62,496 nt of DNA from Chromatium okenii (lineage in GTDB: Bacteria > Pseudomonadota > Gammaproteobacteria > Chromatiales > Chromatiaceae). The stretch spans positions 1 to 62,496 of the forward strand of contig NZ_NRRQ01000016.1 in NCBI RefSeq assembly GCF_016583745.1, read 5' to 3'. Made by a program: the position numbers and the translations under genes. Every line of letters starts with the position of its first letter. Positions within the stretch are counted from its first letter, which is position 1. Positions 26,443 to 41,921 of the stretch are shown here, piece after piece. The notes beneath the pieces are model-generated. The model saw only the letters and a list, made by a program, of their open reading frames with translations. It was not told the DNA's origin and did no database searches.

Positions 26443-27042
26443 TTACACTTGAATGCCGCGTGATTGCAATTGCTTTCGCAACATCGGATCGGTGCGGTTT
26501 TTTGAAGTCGCAGCCTTCATAAACACCACCACCCGATCAATATCCCGAATCGCGCCTAATAACGTATTCTCATCGGCGAACAGAATCGTTAATGATTTGA
26601 ACGCCACCGTCATTAAATGCTCATCAGCGCGGGCAATGCCAATCGCATACGCAATGTTACAGCCCAGCCCAAAATGATGATGATGAATGCGCTCCGCAAA
26701 ACTCCGCCATGCCTCCATCCAACCTTTCCATTCCAAGGTTGAAATCGTATCGTGACTGGTGCGCAAAAATAGAATCAATTTGACCATTTCTGCCTGCCAA
26801 TCCCAATCGACGCAGTTTAATTCTTTGCGCAAACGTTCAATCGCACGACCGTGATATTGGCTGCAATGATCGCATTGATAATACAGCGCCAGCGCATACG
26901 CAATATATTCGCGGTCTAATTCGCTCAACGTAAATGGATCGGATTCGCCGGGCACTCCGGTGAAGGTGTGCGCGTGTAATTCGTTGAGCACGTCATTAAA
27001 TGGTTGTCCTTGTACAGAAGAACGCAATGATGCACTTGCCAT
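26443..27042 (-). CDS. Carboxymuconolactone decarboxylase (AhpD-like) family protein
   Basis: A 199-residue helical protein with the redox motif CDHCSQYHGRA near residue 57, the CxxC-x3-H pattern of AhpD-like proteins. These act as peroxidase-linked disulfide reductases or decarboxylases. Other segments do not match a characterised member, so I give only the family. It is monocistronic and convergent with the metZ operon across a bidirectional terminator. The 100 bases upstream are AT-rich and probably hold its promoter. Confidence 0.72.
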   Translation of the reverse strand: MASASLRSSVQGQPFNDVLNELHAHTFTGVPGESDPFTLSELDREYIAYALALYYQCDHCSQYHGRAIERLRKELNCVDWDWQAEMVKLILFLRTSHDTISTLEWKGWMEAWRSFAERIHHHHFGLGCNIAYAIGIARADEHLMTVAFKSLTILFADENTLLGAIRDIDRVVVFMKAATSKNRTDPMLRKQLQSRGIQV

Positions 27043-27141
27043 GTCAACCTCAGTGAAAAAGTGTTATTTTGTTGCATAGCAGCATAACACAATTTTATGA
27101 ATAATATAAGAATAAAATAATGTTAATCAAAATCGTATTGA

Positions 27142-29577
27142 TTATTGAATAAACACGCGCTGGCTTAATTCGGCAAAATCAGCGGCGAGCAGCGGTTGCA
27201 CGCTCGCAAATCCCCATAAATCACCGTATTCCGGGCGGGCGATCACGCCGACGCGCCCAAAGTTGGCAGCCGTCAGCGCCGCCGCCAAGCTGTCGCGGGT
27301 GAAGCCGCAGCGGTGCGCCAATTGCGTGTGACCGGCAGCAATGGCGGCTTGATGACCAAAGATGAGATCAATTGGCGTGAGAGGCACGTCCGCCTGCCAC
27401 AGTGGTTGATTCGCCTGATTTGCGGCAATTTTGGCGCAGGCTGCCTGCAAATCGGCGCAAATCACGACCACAAAGCCCGCTGGTTTGAGCACGCGCCGCA
27501 CTTCTGCCAGCACCACGCTCACCTCGTGAGCAAACAATCGTTCCAGCGTGTGATTGAGCAGCACCGCGTCCATCGCGCCCGTTGGCACCGCTCGCAAGTC
27601 GTTGAGTGCGCCGACAATATCCGGCTGCGTCGTCGGATCGCAGTCATAACGGAGGTGCCGCCACTGCTCGCGCTGAAAAATGGGCACCATCTCACTGCTG
27701 GCTGCTTGCTCACCACCAAGCTGCAACACGCACGGAATCGTTGCCGCACTTTCCTCACTCTCGTTTTGAAAAAGGGCGGCAGTCGGGCATTTCTCGACAT
27801 ACGCCTGCACATACAGCGCCTCAATCTCCCGCACCCGCGCTGGCATATCGAATATCCCGCCGTGCTCACGCAGCGCCGCTGCCGCCGTTTTCAGCGCCAG
27901 CAGCAGCGACGGCGACTGCGCCAACTGCACCGCCAGCACCTCGTATTCCGCCAACGTGTCCACAATCAGCGCATCCAGCCCGGCGGCGTGGAGCAATGCG
28001 CCTGCCATCCGTGCCGCAAATGCCCGCCCGCTGCGCGTCAACACCGGCAGCCCCATCCACAGCGCATCATTCGCCGTCGTGCCGGCATTGAACGGGAAGG
28101 TGTCGAGAAAGACATCCGCCAACGTGTAGCGCGTGAGATACACCGCTGGCGCGACCCGTTCGGCAAACACCAGCCGCTGCGGATCGATCCCGCGCTGCTG
28201 CGCTTCCCGCCGCAGATTCAGCGGCACCGACGGATTATCTGCCAGCAGCCACAGCAGACTGCCGGGCACCTGCTGCAAAATCCGCATCCACGCGCCAAAC
28301 ACTTCCTCAGTGATCTTGTAATTGTTGTTAAAACAACAGAATACAAACGCATCCTCCGCCAAACCCACCGCTGCTCGCGTCAGCGGCGGCGCTTGATCAC
28401 GGCGGCAGTCGCTCACCTGAAAACACTGCGGCATTAGCAACGGCTGCTCGCTGTAATGCTGGCGCTCGTCGTCCGGGATCAAAAACGCATCCGCCAATAA
28501 ATAATCCAGCGTCGGCAGCCCGCTGGTGCCCGGAAAACCCAGATAACTGATCTGCACCGGCGCGGGGCGCTGCATCAACACGTTGGGACGCGCCCCGCTG
28601 GTAAGCCCTTGTAAATCAATTAAAATATCAATTTCCTGCTCTCGAATGCACCGCGCCGCCGCTGCATCGTCCAGCTCGCCAATCACAGTGAATTGATCCA
28701 TCGCCGCGATGATTCGCCGCCGCAGTGCCGAGCCGTCTTCTCGCGTCCAACAAAAACCATGCACCGCGAATCGCTCGCGGTCGTGCAGCTCGAATAACTG
28801 CACCGTCAACAGCGCCACCGGATGCAAACAGAAATCTGATGAGAGATAGCCGATCCGCAGCTTGCGATGTCCGTAGCCGTCCGCAGTGGCAAGCGGAGGC
28901 GGAGCTGGCGCGACGCGCTCGGCGACAAACCGCTGCGCGATGGCCAACTGCTGCGCCGGATCATCGGTCAGCGCCAACGTGGACAGCGCCGACGCAGCAG
29001 CGATCATCTGCTCAGGCGTGACGCGCCCCAATTCCGCAAATAACGGCCACGCGCACTGTTTTTGCCGCAGATGCAGCCAATGTTGCAGCGCCTTGGGCTG
29101 CGCAGCATCCGACAGCAAGCTCCGCGCCAGCATCGCCTCGGCGGCCGGATAATCGCGCTCAATTTCGAGCAGCCGTCCGAGGTTATTGAGTACCAGCGTG
29201 TGCAGCGCGAGATCGCCCGCCAGCGTGACCTGATAGTTGTCAAGAATGGCGTGCCACTGCGCGAGTGCCGCCGCCGGTTGTCCGAGCTGTTCCAGTTGGG
29301 TGCCGAGATTGAAATGTGCCGGCACAAAATCATCTTTTATTGCCAGTGCTTGTTGATAAGCGGCAATTGCCTCGGTCGGACGTTTGAGCGCCGCCAATTC
29401 CACGCCCAAGTTGAACCACACCGCATACGCCAACGGTGAGGCTGCGGCTTGCGCCAGCCAGTGGCGATACCGCGCCAATGCTGCTTCGGTTTGCCCGGCA
29501 GTTTTCAACTGTTCGACGGCGGTAAACAGCTCGGTGAGGGATTCAAGTGGAGACGTGGTCATGGCGTGCTCATTCAA
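27142..29577 (-). CDS. TPR-OGT (SPINDLY-like) glycosyltransferase fused to a methyltransferase-like domain
   Basis: An 811-residue protein. Residues about 15-200 hold TPR repeats (AVWFNLGVELAALKRPTEAI, AHFNLGTQLEQLGQ). Residues about 230-600 are the GT41 catalytic region, with LRIGYLSSDFCLHPV, IDILIDLQGLTSGAR and ISYLGFPGTSG. The last 190 residues look like an SAM-dependent methyltransferase: VLQLGGE, then MDAVLLNHTLERL and VRRVLKPAGFVVVI. Bacterial GT41 enzymes transfer GlcNAc or other sugars to proteins. The fused methyltransferase could modify the same target or the sugar; this is inference. It starts three bases after the cytochrome c peroxidase gene, so the two are likely co-transcribed. 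Confidence 0.8.
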   Translation of the reverse strand: MNEHAMTTSPLESLTELFTAVEQLKTAGQTEAALARYRHWLAQAAASPLAYAVWFNLGVELAALKRPTEAIAAYQQALAIKDDFVPAHFNLGTQLEQLGQPAAALAQWHAILDNYQVTLAGDLALHTLVLNNLGRLLEIERDYPAAEAMLARSLLSDAAQPKALQHWLHLRQKQCAWPLFAELGRVTPEQMIAAASALSTLALTDDPAQQLAIAQRFVAERVAPAPPPLATADGYGHRKLRIGYLSSDFCLHPVALLTVQLFELHDRERFAVHGFCWTREDGSALRRRIIAAMDQFTVIGELDDAAAARCIREQEIDILIDLQGLTSGARPNVLMQRPAPVQISYLGFPGTSGLPTLDYLLADAFLIPDDERQHYSEQPLLMPQCFQVSDCRRDQAPPLTRAAVGLAEDAFVFCCFNNNYKITEEVFGAWMRILQQVPGSLLWLLADNPSVPLNLRREAQQRGIDPQRLVFAERVAPAVYLTRYTLADVFLDTFPFNAGTTANDALWMGLPVLTRSGRAFAARMAGALLHAAGLDALIVDTLAEYEVLAVQLAQSPSLLLALKTAAAALREHGGIFDMPARVREIEALYVQAYVEKCPTAALFQNESEESAATIPCVLQLGGEQAASSEMVPIFQREQWRHLRYDCDPTTQPDIVGALNDLRAVPTGAMDAVLLNHTLERLFAHEVSVVLAEVRRVLKPAGFVVVICADLQAACAKIAANQANQPLWQADVPLTPIDLIFGHQAAIAAGHTQLAHRCGFTRDSLAAALTAANFGRVGVIARPEYGDLWGFASVQPLLAADFAELSQRVFIQ

Positions 29578-29580
29578 CTG

Positions 29581-30642
29581 TTAATACTGCGGACGCGGAG
29601 TCGTATCAGTTTCCAGCGGCAACTGCGGGTAATCGACCTTGGGCGCTTCTCCCGTCAACGCCCCCAAAAATGCGGCGATCTTGCCCGCTTCGGCATCATC
29701 AATCGTCGCGCCGAGCTGGGCTGCGCCCATGATGGCGACGGCTTGCTTGAGGTCCCACACTAGCCCGGAGTGGAAATAGGGCGCGGTCTGGGCGACGTTG
29801 CGCAGCGGCGCAGCGCGGAAGACGTATTCATCTGACGCGGATTTGGTGACGGCAAAGCGTCCTTTATCCTCCGGTGGCAACACGTCTGCGCCGGGGCGCT
29901 TAATCAAACCAAAGGGGAAATAGGCTTGACCACCGACGTTGGCGCCGTTGTGACACGAGGTGCAACCGCGCTGAATAAACAGCCCAAGCCCTTCTTTTTG
30001 CTCAGAATTCAGCGCGTTATCTTTGCCTTTCATAAACCGATCAAACGGCGCATTCGGCGTCACCAGCGTCACTTCAAAGGCTTCAATCGCCTTTGCCATG
30101 TTGTCGAACGTGACCGGGTCTGCCTCGCCGGGGAAGGCGCGAGTAAACCGTTGGATATAGCCCGGCATACTTTTCAACGTGGCGACGACTTGCTCCGGTT
30201 TATTGTTCATTTCCACGCCCGCCTGCACCGGCCCTTTCGCCTGCGCTTTCAAATCCTCAGCGCGTCCGTCCCAAAATTGCGCCTTGTTAAACACGGCATT
30301 AAACACAGTCGGCGAATTGCGCGGGCCGCGTTGCCAGCCGTGTCCGATAGAAGTCGGCAAATTGTCATCGCCGCCGGTGCCGAGGTTGTGGCAGGTGTTG
30401 CAGCTAATCACGCCGCTGGCAGACAGACGCGGATCAAAAAACAACATCTTGCCGAGGGCGATTTTCTCGGCGCTGGTTGGGTTATCGCGCTGCGCGGGCG
30501 CAGTGCGGGGCAAGGGTTGCAGCCCAGCGGCAGTGGCTTTGGCGCGTAATTCCTGCTCGGGCGAAGCAGTGTCGGTCGCGGCAGTCGCGCCGGTCGCGCT
30601 CAGAGCGGCAATGATGGCAAGCGTCAGCAAAGATTTTGACAT
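29581..30642 (-). CDS. Di-heme cytochrome c peroxidase, periplasmic
   Basis: A 353-residue exported protein. The signal peptide ends near ATGATAATD. Two heme-binding motifs are present: CNTCH (about residue 79) and CTSCH (about 224). Both fit the MauG/CcpA family that reduces hydrogen peroxide with electrons from cytochrome c. Met and His axial ligand candidates follow in the second half. It is the first gene of a likely operon with the OGT-methyltransferase fusion, an odd partner for a peroxidase. Confidence 0.9.
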   Translation of the reverse strand: MSKSLLTLAIIAALSATGATAATDTASPEQELRAKATAAGLQPLPRTAPAQRDNPTSAEKIALGKMLFFDPRLSASGVISCNTCHNLGTGGDDNLPTSIGHGWQRGPRNSPTVFNAVFNKAQFWDGRAEDLKAQAKGPVQAGVEMNNKPEQVVATLKSMPGYIQRFTRAFPGEADPVTFDNMAKAIEAFEVTLVTPNAPFDRFMKGKDNALNSEQKEGLGLFIQRGCTSCHNGANVGGQAYFPFGLIKRPGADVLPPEDKGRFAVTKSASDEYVFRAAPLRNVAQTAPYFHSGLVWDLKQAVAIMGAAQLGATIDDAEAGKIAAFLGALTGEAPKVDYPQLPLETDTTPRPQY

Positions 30643-30931
30643 CTGGGTTTCTCATGCAGTGGAGGGTTGGTAAGAGCGCAAAATGGTAGCGCGGTGCGCA
30701 TGGTGGCACTAGCGCCGAGTGTGTTGGCATCGGGTTTTCGTTGGCAGTTTTTCAAAAAACATCAAACACTTAGAAAGTCAACCCGTGAGCAGAGTGCTGG
30801 CGCGTGAACAATCGACATCAAGCGCAATCACGATTATTCTTAAACCCAATTCACATCTAAATATCCTATGTTGTTGAATTCACCTGACAACTGACACTAC
30901 AACCGCTGGTTATTCAATTCCGAGCTTCCCC
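30643..30931. other. Divergent promoter region between ccp and gpmI
   Basis: About 290 bases with no gene. The region separates divergent transcripts and contains a partial dispersed repeat (CACCTGACAACTGACAC at 30881-30897). No promoter could be fixed with confidence. Confidence 0.4.
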
Positions 30932-32473
30932 ATGACCCAACCGCAGCAACCGCACCGTCCGGTGCTTCTCGTGATTTTGGACGGTGTTGGCATCAATCCC
31001 GCCAAAGCCAATAACGCCGTCGTCCTCGCCCACACCCCGCGCCTTGACCACTATTTCGCCCATCATCCGCACACCACCTTGCAAGCCTCCGGGCTGGCGG
31101 TCGGTTTACCGGATGGGCAAATGGGCAATTCCGAGGTCGGGCACATGTCGCTCGGCTCCGGCTGCATCGTCCGCCAAGATTTGGTGCTGATCGATCAAGC
31201 GATCCGCGACGGCAGCTTTTTTACCAATCCGGTGCTGGTTGCCGCCGCCCAAGCTGCGGTACGGGCGCAGCGCCCGCTGCACATGATGGGCTTGGTGTCC
31301 GATGGCGGCGTTCACAGTCACGTCAATCACTTGCTGGCATTGATTGAATTAAGCCGACAACAGGGCGCTCGCCCGCTGGTTCATCTGTTTGCTGACGGGC
31401 GCGACACGCCGCCGCGCTCAGTGCGCAATTATTTGCCCGCGCTGGAGACCGCACTCGCGGCTGCCGGTGGACAAATTGCCACAGTCAGCGGGCGCTATTA
31501 CGCGATGGATCGTGATAACCGCTGGGAACGCACCGAATTGGCGTGGCGGGCGCTGGTCGATGGCGAAGGTCGCCGTGCAGCCAGTGCGTTGGCGGCGATT
31601 GAGGCTGCGTATGCCGCTGGAGAAGATGATGAATTTATCCGCCCGACCGTGCTGGACGGCGCGGAGCAGATTGGCAACGACGATCATGTGATCCACCTCA
31701 ATTTTCGCAAAGATCGCCCGCGCCAGCTCTTGGAACCGCTATTTCAGCCGGAGTTCAACCACTTCGACCGGCGCGGGGTGAGCGCCGTCAACGTCACCTG
31801 CATGATGGAATATGACACCAGCTTTGGGCTGCCGTTTGCGTTTGAGCACGATATGCCCAAAACCACGCTCGGCGCGATTTTGAGCGACGCGGGGCTGGCG
31901 CAATTCCACTGCGCGGAAACGGAGAAATACGCGCACGTCACCTTCTTTTTCAACGGCGGGCGCAGCGAGCCATTTCCCGGCGAAGAGCGGGTGCTGATTC
32001 CGTCGCCCAAGGTGGCGACTTACGATTTGCAGCCAGAAATGAGTGCGCCAGCGGTTGCCGACGCGGTGATTGCGGCGCTGCACGAGCGGCGCTTTCCGTT
32101 CATCGTCGTCAACTTCGCCAACGGCGATATGGTCGGACATACGGCGGTGCGCGAGGCGGTGATTGCGGCAGTGGAGGCGCTGGATGCTGAAGTGGGGCGG
32201 GTGCTGGATGCGGCGGTGGCGTGCGGTTATGCCGTTATTTTGACTGCCGATCACGGCAACTGCGACGAAATGGTTGATCCGGTGACGGGGACGCCGCACA
32301 CCCAGCACACGCTGTATCCGGTGCCGTGCATGGTGATTGATGAAACGCCGTGGCTGTTGGGCATTGGCGGCGAGTTAAAAGATGTCGCGCCGACGGTGTT
32401 GACGCTGCTGGGGCTGCCGCTTCCGCCGCAAATGGACGGGCGCTCGCTGTTGCTGGGCGCGGCGGTGGTCTGA
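30932..32473 (+). CDS. gpmI: 2,3-bisphosphoglycerate-independent phosphoglycerate mutase
   Basis: A 513-residue metalloenzyme that interconverts 3- and 2-phosphoglycerate in glycolysis. [12 protein letters not shown] carries the first metal Asp. [10 protein letters not shown] carries the phosphorylated Ser (about residue 65). Later [19 protein letters not shown] and the C-terminal [11 protein letters not shown] complete the alkaline-phosphatase-type site. Length equals that of E. coli GpmI. thyA follows after four bases. Confidence 0.95.
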   Translation: MTQPQQPHRPVLLVILDGVGINPAKANNAVVLAHTPRLDHYFAHHPHTTLQASGLAVGLPDGQMGNSEVGHMSLGSGCIVRQDLVLIDQAIRDGSFFTNPVLVAAAQAAVRAQRPLHMMGLVSDGGVHSHVNHLLALIELSRQQGARPLVHLFADGRDTPPRSVRNYLPALETALAAAGGQIATVSGRYYAMDRDNRWERTELAWRALVDGEGRRAASALAAIEAAYAAGEDDEFIRPTVLDGAEQIGNDDHVIHLNFRKDRPRQLLEPLFQPEFNHFDRRGVSAVNVTCMMEYDTSFGLPFAFEHDMPKTTLGAILSDAGLAQFHCAETEKYAHVTFFFNGGRSEPFPGEERVLIPSPKVATYDLQPEMSAPAVADAVIAALHERRFPFIVVNFANGDMVGHTAVREAVIAAVEALDAEVGRVLDAAVACGYAVILTADHGNCDEMVDPVTGTPHTQHTLYPVPCMVIDETPWLLGIGGELKDVAPTVLTLLGLPLPPQMDGRSLLLGAAVV

Positions 32474-32477
32474 GCTG

Positions 32478-33317
32478 ATGCAGGTCTATCTTGAGCTTTT
32501 GCGCGAGGTATACGCGCACGGCAGCGACCGCAGCGACCGCACCGGCGTCGGGACGCGCTCGCTGTTTGGACGCCAGATTCGCGTTGATTTACAAGCGGGT
32601 TTTCCGCTGTTGACCACCAAGCGGGTGCATATCAAAAGCCTGATTCACGAATTGCTGTGGTTTTTGGCGGGTTCCACCGACAACCGCGCACTCAACGCGC
32701 ACGACGTACACATTTGGGATCACTGGGCGACGGCGGATGGCGCACTCGGCCCGATTTATGGGGCGCAGTGGCGGAGCTGGCGCGGGGCGGATGGGCTGGT
32801 GATTGACCAACTTGCGGAATTGGTCGCCACCATTCGCACGCGCCCGCAGTCGCGGCGGTTGGTGGTGACGGCGTGGAATCCGGCGGATTTGCCGGATGAA
32901 ACGATCAGCCCACAGGACAACGCCCGCGCTGGACGAATGGCGCTCGCGCCGTGCCATTGCTTATTTCAGTTTTACGTCAATGACGGGCGGTTGTCGTGTC
33001 AGTTATATCAACGCAGCGCCGATTTGTTTATTGGCGTGCCATTTAACATTGCCAGTTATGCGTTATTGACGCATTTATTGGCCGCGCAGTGTGAATTAGA
33101 AGTGGGCGAATTCATTCACACTTTTGGCGATGTGCATCTGTATCAAAATCATTTGACGGATGAGATCGTGCTGGCGCAATTGGCGCGAGCACCGCGCCCG
33201 CTGCCGCAATTGCGCTTAAACCGTCGTCCGCCGAGTGTGTTTGAATACCGCTTTGATGACATTGACATCATTGGTTATGACCCGCTGCCTGCAATTCGAG
33301 CGCCGTTAGCGGTGTGA
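32478..33317 (+). CDS. thyA: Thymidylate synthase
   Basis: A 279-residue ThyA, slightly longer than E. coli (264). It converts dUMP to dTMP using methylene-tetrahydrofolate. The catalytic Cys lies in [12 protein letters not shown] (about 159), and [25 protein letters not shown] and the early [11 protein letters not shown] are characteristic. It directly follows gpmI and is convergent with recQ. Confidence 0.95.
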   Translation: MQVYLELLREVYAHGSDRSDRTGVGTRSLFGRQIRVDLQAGFPLLTTKRVHIKSLIHELLWFLAGSTDNRALNAHDVHIWDHWATADGALGPIYGAQWRSWRGADGLVIDQLAELVATIRTRPQSRRLVVTAWNPADLPDETISPQDNARAGRMALAPCHCLFQFYVNDGRLSCQLYQRSADLFIGVPFNIASYALLTHLLAAQCELEVGEFIHTFGDVHLYQNHLTDEIVLAQLARAPRPLPQLRLNRRPPSVFEYRFDDIDIIGYDPLPAIRAPLAV

Positions 33318-33318
33318 A

Positions 33319-33367
33319 ATTGTCAGTTGAAAAACTAAAAAAGTTGCTGCATTGTCATCAACTTTTT
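33319..33367. repeat. Dispersed GTCAGTT repeat between thyA and recQ, copy 7
   Basis: TTGTCAGTTGAAAAACT and AAGTTGCTGCATTGTCATC form an imperfect pair followed by AACTTTTTT. It may serve as the shared terminator of the two convergent genes. Confidence 0.55.
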
Positions 33368-35571
33368 TGAATTAACGCCGCCCGCACACAACGCAGCACC
33401 CCGTATTCATACCGCCCTTTGAATTGCTCAAATACCGGCTTGAGTGCCCAAATCGTCTCCGGCGGCACTTGCGCAAATGCCTGTTCAATCTCGCGCAACG
33501 CCGCCGTTTCCAGCGTCACCACTGCCGCTAATTCCAATTTGCCGACCGCGATGCACCGCTCCAAATGCGCGTAAATCGTGCTCAATTGAAATCCGCGCTG
33601 CGCCGCAATCGCTGCTGGCGGCAATCCTTGTCGGCACAGCACCAGCGTTTTTTGTTCCGTCTCCGTCAATTCATCGCTCGGCGGCGAGCTGCGCAGCGCC
33701 CGTTCTGGCAGCGGCGGCAGCGTCGCCGGGCGTCCGTGCTGCGCCGCGTGAGCGGTCAACACTTCCAAAAATGCTGCGCCAAACCGTTCCAATTTCACCA
33801 GCCCCACGCCGCTGATCTGGCTCAATTCCGTTAAATCACGCGGGCGATACGTCACCAATTCCTGCAACGTCACGTCCGCAAAGATGTTGAATGCCGGCAC
33901 GTCCTGCGCTTGTGCCAGCGCCAGCCGCAATTGCCGCAGCGCCTCCCACAGCGCCACTGCTTCCGGCGCAGTCGGCACCGCACTCGCCGCCCGCTGCGCC
34001 CGCGCCGCGCGTGATGAACGTTTCCGCTCCGGCTCGCGCCGCAACTGAATTGAGCACTCGCCGCGCAGCAACGGCCGGCTCTCCTCGGTCAGTTTCAACG
34101 CGCCATATCCTTCCACATCCACCGTCACCAGCCCTGCTGCCACCAATTGCCGATACACCGACCGCCATTGCCCTGCCGTCATCGGCTGCCCGTCCACCGT
34201 GCGCCCGATGCCGAAAGTGCTGACGCGGTCGTGACCAAACTGTTGCAGCCGCGCCGAATCGTTGCCGAGCAACACCTCAATCAAATGACCGCTGCCGAAG
34301 CGTTGCCCGGTGCGATACAGACACGACAGCGCCATCCGCGCTGCGGTCGTGCCGTCCCAAGTCGCCACCGGTTCCAAACAGGTATCGCAATTGCCGCACG
34401 GCGCGGCGAGCGTCTCGCCGAAATGATGCAGCAGCACCTGCCGCCGACATGCGGTCGTTTCGCAAAAGCCGAGCATTCCTTCCAATTTGTGCAGCTCCAG
34501 CCGCTTAAATTGCTCATCGGCATCGGAACTGTCGATGATCCGCCGCAGCGTCATCACGTCACTTAAACCGTATGCCAGCCACGCGTCCGCTGGCTGTCCA
34601 TCACGGCCGGCGCGACCGGTTTCTTGGTAATACGCCTCCAAACTTTTGGGCAAATCCAGATGTGCCACAAAGCGCACATCCGGTTTATCAATCCCCATTC
34701 CAAAGGCAATCGTGGCGACCATGATCACGCCGTCCTCGCGCAAAAAACGGCGTTGATGACGGCGGCGGGTGTCGGCATCCAAACCGGCGTGATATGGCAG
34801 CGCCGTCAATCCTTTGCCGCACAAAAACTCCGCCGTTTCCTCAACCCGTTTGCGTGATAAGCAATAGACGATGCCTGCCTCGGCGCGATGCTCGTGCTGG
34901 ATGAATTCCAGCAATTGCTGGCGCGAGTTGGTTTTGGCGGTGACGCGATAACGGATGTTTGGGCGATCAAAGCTGGAGACGAAGTGCTGGGCGTTGTGCA
35001 AATGCAGCCGCGCAACGATTTCATTGCGCGTTGGCGCATCGGCAGTGGCGGTCAGCGCCAAGCGCGGCACCTCCGGCCAGCGGGTGTGGAGACAGTCAAG
35101 CTGGAGATAATCGGGGCGGAAATCGTGCCCCCATTTGGCGACGCAGTGCGCCTCATCAATCGCAAACAGCGCCAGCGGCACCTGATCGAGCAGACTTTGA
35201 AACTGCGTGGTCAACAGGCGTTCGGGCGCGACATAGAGCAAATCCAGCTCGCCCTCCCGCAGCGCCAGCTCCACCGCCTGCGCCTGTTCCCAATTGAGCG
35301 AGGAATTGAGAAAAGCAGCGCGGATGCCGAGCTGTTTGAGGGCATCAACTTGATCTTGCATCAGCGCGATCAAGGGCGAAATGACGATGCCGGTGCCCTC
35401 GCGCAGCAGAGCGGGGATTTGATAACACAGCGATTTGCCGCCGCCGGTGGGCATGAGCACCAGCGCATCGCCGCCGCCGCGCACCAGATCAATGATGTCG
35501 GCTTGTGCGCCGCGAAAGTGCTCAAAACCAAACACGCGGTTGAGGAGCTGGTGGGGAGTGGGAGCGGTCAT
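33358..35571 (-). CDS. recQ: ATP-dependent DNA helicase RecQ, long C-terminus
   Basis: A 737-residue RecQ. Motif I is [12 protein letters not shown] (about 40), motif [17 protein letters not shown] (about 138), and [14 protein letters not shown] and [12 protein letters not shown] follow. A four-Cys zinc site (FCETTACRR.. CGNCDTC) and an RQC region come next, then an HRDC domain. About 110 extra residues at the end contain a winged-helix-like segment ([22 protein letters not shown]), as in some long RecQ proteins. E. coli RecQ has 609 residues. It unwinds forks and recombination intermediates. Confidence 0.92.
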   Translation of the reverse strand: MTAPTPHQLLNRVFGFEHFRGAQADIIDLVRGGGDALVLMPTGGGKSLCYQIPALLREGTGIVISPLIALMQDQVDALKQLGIRAAFLNSSLNWEQAQAVELALREGELDLLYVAPERLLTTQFQSLLDQVPLALFAIDEAHCVAKWGHDFRPDYLQLDCLHTRWPEVPRLALTATADAPTRNEIVARLHLHNAQHFVSSFDRPNIRYRVTAKTNSRQQLLEFIQHEHRAEAGIVYCLSRKRVEETAEFLCGKGLTALPYHAGLDADTRRRHQRRFLREDGVIMVATIAFGMGIDKPDVRFVAHLDLPKSLEAYYQETGRAGRDGQPADAWLAYGLSDVMTLRRIIDSSDADEQFKRLELHKLEGMLGFCETTACRRQVLLHHFGETLAAPCGNCDTCLEPVATWDGTTAARMALSCLYRTGQRFGSGHLIEVLLGNDSARLQQFGHDRVSTFGIGRTVDGQPMTAGQWRSVYRQLVAAGLVTVDVEGYGALKLTEESRPLLRGECSIQLRREPERKRSSRAARAQRAASAVPTAPEAVALWEALRQLRLALAQAQDVPAFNIFADVTLQELVTYRPRDLTELSQISGVGLVKLERFGAAFLEVLTAHAAQHGRPATLPPLPERALRSSPPSDELTETEQKTLVLCRQGLPPAAIAAQRGFQLSTIYAHLERCIAVGKLELAAVVTLETAALREIEQAFAQVPPETIWALKPVFEQFKGRYEYGVLRCVRAALIQKS

Positions 35572-35585
35572 GTGGTGGTGAAAGC

Positions 35586-35608
35586 AGTTGTCAGGTGAAA
35601 AAAAGTTG

Positions 35609-35630
<22 letters not shown>
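35586..35630. repeat. Dispersed GTCAGTT repeat at the end of the hybrid kinase gene, copy 8
   Basis: Contains GTTGTCAGTTGTCGGTTGTC; the last codons and stop of the hybrid kinase (…RQLTTDN) lie inside it. Confidence 0.7.
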
Positions 35631-41183
<5,553 letters not shown>

Positions 41184-41200
<17 letters not shown>

Positions 41201-41423
41201 TGCCGCCACCGTCAGCGCGGTGAATCACCGCCGCGACCTGCGCCAATACATTGAGATCATCAATTGAAAACTCCGGCGGCATGTTCTGCGCATAAAAATG
41301 AAATGGCGACCACTTTTGCGCATTATGCGCAGACAATAACGGAAATGATAACGCGGTTTCAGCCCGCGCTGGCGCAATAATCAGCAACAGCATCACGCAA
41401 CTAATAATGAAATATCGCAGCAT
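41184..41423 (-). CDS. Small exported protein upstream of the hybrid kinase
   Basis: A 79-residue product with a signal peptide (hydrophobic residues 4-17, cleavage near ARAET). The mature 60 residues contain FHFYAQNMPPEFSIDDLNVL and end in a Gly-rich tail. I recognise no family; a remnant of a longer periplasmic sensor protein is possible. Its 3' end overlaps the kinase start in another frame, so translation may be coupled. Confidence 0.45.
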
Positions 41424-41450
41424 AAAATGCTCACAATGCGTAATGAAAAA

Positions 41451-41509
41451 AGTTGTCAGTAAAAACAACGTAATTACCGCCAACTGACAACTGAAAAAAC
41501 TGCCAACTC
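41451..41509. repeat. Dispersed GTCAGTT palindrome, copy 11
   Basis: GTTGTCAGTAAAAACAACG faces CCAACTGACAACTG, then AAAAAACTGCCAACTC, in the gap between the lone receiver gene and the small exported protein gene. Confidence 0.65.
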
Positions 41510-41511
41510 AA

Positions 41512-41883
41512 TTAAAACAGCGCCGCAATTTGCGCCAATAATTGCACCGGATCAATGGGTTTTGTGACAAAACCAACTGCGCCGAGTGCGTTGCCTCGCG
41601 CCAATTCCGCCGCATTCACATGCCCCGTGACGAATATCACTGGAATTGCAGCGGTGGCAGAATCGGCTTGTAATTGTTGGCAGACTGCGTAGCCATCCAT
41701 CTCTGGCATCATCACATCTAACAAAATCAAATCAGGCGGCGTTTTACGCACTGCTTGAAGTGCTTTTGCGCCGCTGGTCGCAGCTTTAATTTTATACTGT
41801 TCGCGCAAGATACCTTTTAATAAATCAAGGTTTGCTGGCGCATCATCGACTAACAAAATTGTGCGTTGCGTTTGAAGATTCAT
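41512..41883 (-). CDS. Stand-alone response regulator receiver
   Basis: A 123-residue single receiver: ILLVDDAPAN, phosphoacceptor Asp in LILLDVMMPEMDGYAV, Thr in IFVTGH and Lys in FVTKPI. The DDAPANLDLL start is shared with the HD-GYP protein receiver next to it, suggesting duplication. It lies between that gene and the hybrid kinase on the same strand and is a plausible phosphate acceptor for the kinase. Confidence 0.85.
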   Translation of the reverse strand: MNLQTQRTILLVDDAPANLDLLKGILREQYKIKAATSGAKALQAVRKTPPDLILLDVMMPEMDGYAVCQQLQADSATAAIPVIFVTGHVNAAELARGNALGAVGFVTKPIDPVQLLAQIAALF

Positions 41884-41921
41884 GGCGTACTATCGTCCAC
41901 ACAATAAAGGAGTTGTTATGA

